From positions 1 through 7,865 of the forward strand of contig JAJZHU010000104.1 of NCBI GenBank assembly GCA_021798375.1: a DNA stretch of 7,865 nt. The letters are read 5' to 3'. A model generated the notes under the pieces. That model was not told the origin of the DNA, ran no database searches, and saw only the letters and a list, made by a program, of their open reading frames with translations. How positions within the stretch are numbered: position 1 is the first letter of the stretch; every line of letters starts with the position of its first letter. The DNA is from Pseudomonadota bacterium (GTDB lineage Bacteria > Pseudomonadota > Alphaproteobacteria > Acetobacterales > Acetobacteraceae). Below are positions 6,210-7,865 of the stretch, in pieces. The position numbers and the translations under genes are program-made.

Positions 6210-6380
6210 TCGATGCTCTCCTTTGCGATGCCGGAGGATTCGCTGTCCCTCGCGGTGCGGGCGGGATAGCAGATGGCAATCAAGGCCGTGTGGCAAGTCT
6301 CCCCGCACTTGACGCCGCATCCCGGCGCGGCCAGAACCCGCCAGCCAGTCGATTGCGATCTGGATGAACAGGAGTGCGTG
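6210..6380. promoter_or_regulatory. Divergent intergenic region between the AraC gene and tyrS
   Basis: These 171 bp must carry promoters for both genes unless tyrS is read from further upstream. On the plus strand TTGACG (6309-6314) is a fair -35, but the hexamer 17 bp on, cagaac (6332-6337), is weak. No good minus-strand promoter is visible. An imperfect inverted repeat, gctgtccc (6242-6249) and gggatagc (6263-6270), has one mismatch and could form a hairpin. No copy of the 5067/5088 repeat motif is found here. Confidence 0.3.
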
Positions 6381-7646
6381 ATGGCCAGCGAACCCAACCC
6401 GTCCGCCAGCGTAACGTCGGAATTTTTGCGCCGGATGGTCGAGCGCGGTTATGTGCACCAATGCTCGGCCTGGGCCGAACTCGACGCCGCCTTCGCGCGC
6501 GGCACGGTCACCGCCTACATCGGCTTCGACGCCACCGCCGACAGTCTGCATGTCGGGCATTTGCTTTCCATCATGGCGCTGCGGCGGCTGCAACAGGCGG
6601 GTCACCGGCCGATCGTGTTGATGGGGGGCGGTACCACCCGCATCGGCGACCCCAGCTTCCGCGACACCACCCGTCCGCTGCTCGACGACGCCCAGATCGC
6701 CGCCAACATCGCCGGCATCCGCCAGGTGTTCGAGCGTTTTCTCCGCTTCGGCGACGGCCCTGGCGACGCCATCATGCTCAACAACGCCGATTGGCTCGAC
6801 CAGCTAGGTTATATTCCGTTTTTGCGCGATTTTGGCCCGCATTTCACCATCAACCGCATGCTCACCTTTGATTCGGTGCGGTTGCGGCTGGACCGCGAAC
6901 AGCCGCTCACCTTTCTCGAATTCAATTACATGCTGTTGCAGGCGTATGATTTCGTCGAACTGTCGCGCCGCCATGGCTGCTGCCTGCAGATGGGCGGTTC
7001 GGATCAATGGGGCAATATCATCAACGGCATCGAACTGGGGCGGCGCGTCGATGGACGCGAGTTGTTCGGTCTGACCACCAATCTGCTCACCACCGCCTCC
7101 GGCACCAAAATGGGCAAGACCGCGGGTGGTGCCGTGTGGCTCAACGCCGATCGCCTCTCGCCCTATGATTTCTGGCAATTCTGGCGCAACACCGAAGACG
7201 CCGATGTGGGACGCTTTTTGCGCCTCTTCACCGAGCTTTCGCTGGAACAGATCGCCGCGCTCGAACAATTGGAGGGCGCCGAACTCAATCGGGCCAAGAT
7301 TCTGCTCGCCAATCTGATCACCGCCCAATTGCACGGCGAAGCGGCGGCGGCGCAGGCGGCCGAAACGGCGCGGTTGGCCTTTGCCGGCCACGGCGCCGTC
7401 GAGGGCTTGCCGCAAACCGACCTGCCCGCCCACGACTGGCCGCAGGGCTTGCCGCTGGCCGAGGCATTGCTGCGTGCGGGGCTGGTGGAATCCAAGGGCG
7501 AAGCCCGCCGCCTGATGGCGGGCGGCGGTGCGAGGCTTGAAGGCGAACCGGTCGATGAAGCCACGCCGCCCATCACATGCCAAGCCGGAACCACCATACG
7601 GCTTTCGGCCGGGCGCAAACGCCATGCGTTGATCAGATTTGTGTGA
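6381..7646 (+). CDS. tyrS: Tyrosyl-tRNA synthetase
   Basis: Class I aminoacyl-tRNA synthetase that activates tyrosine with ATP and charges tRNA-Tyr in the cytosol; essential for translation. It is 421 residues, against 424 in E. coli. The catalytic domain has YIGFDATADSLHVGHLLS with the HIGH-type HVGH at 57-60, GGGTTRIGDPS (82-92), the tyrosine-pocket blocks YMLLQAYDF (183-191) and QMGGSDQWGN (203-212), and the KMSKS-type GTKMGKT (241-247). The C-terminal S4 RNA-binding domain, which holds the tRNA, spans about 357-418 (LAEALLRAGLVESKGEARRL). ATG at 6381 has AGGAG at 6370-6374 with a 6-nt gap. An in-frame extension upstream to 6273 is rejected because it lacks family similarity and a ribosome-binding site. 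Frame, motifs and length are intact. It is transcribed divergently from the AraC gene and shows no functional tie to the amine cassette. Confidence 0.98.
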   Translation: MASEPNPSASVTSEFLRRMVERGYVHQCSAWAELDAAFARGTVTAYIGFDATADSLHVGHLLSIMALRRLQQAGHRPIVLMGGGTTRIGDPSFRDTTRPLLDDAQIAANIAGIRQVFERFLRFGDGPGDAIMLNNADWLDQLGYIPFLRDFGPHFTINRMLTFDSVRLRLDREQPLTFLEFNYMLLQAYDFVELSRRHGCCLQMGGSDQWGNIINGIELGRRVDGRELFGLTTNLLTTASGTKMGKTAGGAVWLNADRLSPYDFWQFWRNTEDADVGRFLRLFTELSLEQIAALEQLEGAELNRAKILLANLITAQLHGEAAAAQAAETARLAFAGHGAVEGLPQTDLPAHDWPQGLPLAEALLRAGLVESKGEARRLMAGGGARLEGEPVDEATPPITCQAGTTIRLSAGRKRHALIRFV

Positions 7647-7719
7647 CAGGGCGTCAGCCGCCCCACCCACCCCTCGGCATCGGGTGCCGCGATCTTTTCC
7701 GTGTTTTGGCGAGCGATTT

Positions 7720-7751
7720 TATGCGGTCGAGTGAGAGCAGGAGACCGCATA
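7720..7751. repeat. Perfect 9-bp inverted repeat downstream of tyrS
   Basis: tatgcggtc (7720-7728) pairs with gaccgcata (7743-7751) across a 14-nt loop. It lies 74 bp after the tyrS stop. No T-run follows on either strand, so it is not a standard intrinsic terminator; it may be an operator, an mRNA-end stabilising hairpin or chance. Confidence 0.45.
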
Positions 7752-7753
7752 TT

Positions 7754-7780
7754 GCCCTGGCCCGGTCGGCGGGGCAGGGC
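7754..7780. repeat. Second inverted repeat, immediately adjacent
   Basis: gccctggccc (7754-7763) and ggggcagggc (7771-7780) form a 10-bp stem with one mismatch and a 7-nt loop, only 2 bp after the previous one. The stem is GC-rich. Beyond it tataat-like hexamers occur at about 7793 and at 7842-7847 without convincing -35 partners, so a promoter for a gene beyond the window is possible but not supported. Confidence 0.4.
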
Positions 7781-7865
7781 ATCGACAATACGTATAATTA
7801 CGCGGGGATGATCCGCTTCTACCGAAGCAACGCCAATCGGCTATAATCGTCCAGCGAAACTCGTG

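Noticed and set aside
5067..6269. 400-residue plus-strand open frame across the AraC gene
   Set aside because: Opposite a convincing AraC protein with helix-turn-helix signatures; low-complexity His/Gln/Ala composition without domains.
6273..6380. 36-residue in-frame extension of tyrS
   Set aside because: The ATG at 6381 has AGGAG 6 nt upstream and gives the normal TyrRS N-terminus and length; the extension has no similarity or ribosome-binding site.
6210..6605. N-terminal extension of the AraC regulator (open frame up to 6605)
   Set aside because: The extension lacks AraC-family similarity, overlaps the tyrS start, and the ATG at 6209 has its own strong AAAGGAG site and fits family length.
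7675..7696. Intrinsic terminator of tyrS (cggca/tgccg stem, then ctttt)
   Set aside because: The stem is only 5 bp and the T-run is short and displaced; too weak to call.
7577..7846. 89-residue plus-strand open frame at the right edge
   Set aside because: Starts inside tyrS in another frame, no ribosome-binding site, no recognisable domain.

Overview
The window is GC-rich, dense bacterial chromosome, most likely from an alphaproteobacterium. That placement is an inference. It rests on the style of the glucose-6-phosphate dehydrogenase and tyrosyl-tRNA synthetase sequences, on a secreted hypothetical protein that loosely recalls a family I associate with alphaproteobacteria, and on short 'agagca...' hairpin repeats of a kind common in that class. 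I cannot name the genus. There are seven protein genes (one cut by the window edge) and no rRNA, tRNA, CRISPR array, insertion sequence or integrase that I can see.

Layout: (1) 1-1330, plus strand: the C-terminal half of zwf, then a small secreted hypothetical protein 12 bp downstream. (2) 1329-1559: a gene-free patch with two identical 49-bp repeat copies at 62-bp period, a third divergent and inverted copy, and a hairpin terminator with T-runs on both sides, placed between convergent genes. (3) 1563-4775, minus strand: a three-gene operon read in the order APC-family permease, PuuB/OrdL-like FAD amine oxidase, small cupin. The first two overlap by 16 bp and the cupin follows after 31 bp. 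(4) 4776-5150: a 375-bp regulatory gap, AT-rich near 4960-5150, holding a 21-bp-phased direct repeat, a candidate promoter and a 12-bp palindrome. (5) 5151-6209, minus strand: an AraC-family regulator with an arabinose-binding-type (OruR-like) N-terminal domain. (6) 6210-6380: a divergent intergenic region. (7) 6381-7646, plus strand: tyrS. (8) 7647-7865: no convincing gene; it holds two adjacent inverted repeats and AT-rich hexamers that could be promoter fragments of a gene beyond the window.

The part with a story is the minus-strand cassette. An AraC-type regulator of a family often controlling amino-acid or amine catabolism sits just upstream of an uptake permease, a flavin amine oxidase and a cupin. 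The direct repeat between regulator and permease is spaced as two AraC-family half-sites would be. This looks like a substrate-inducible uptake-and-oxidation module for an amine, polyamine or amino acid. The gamma-glutamylation enzyme, aldehyde dehydrogenase and hydrolase of the classical Puu pathway are absent from the window, so the substrate is open. The housekeeping genes zwf and tyrS flank it and look ordinary.
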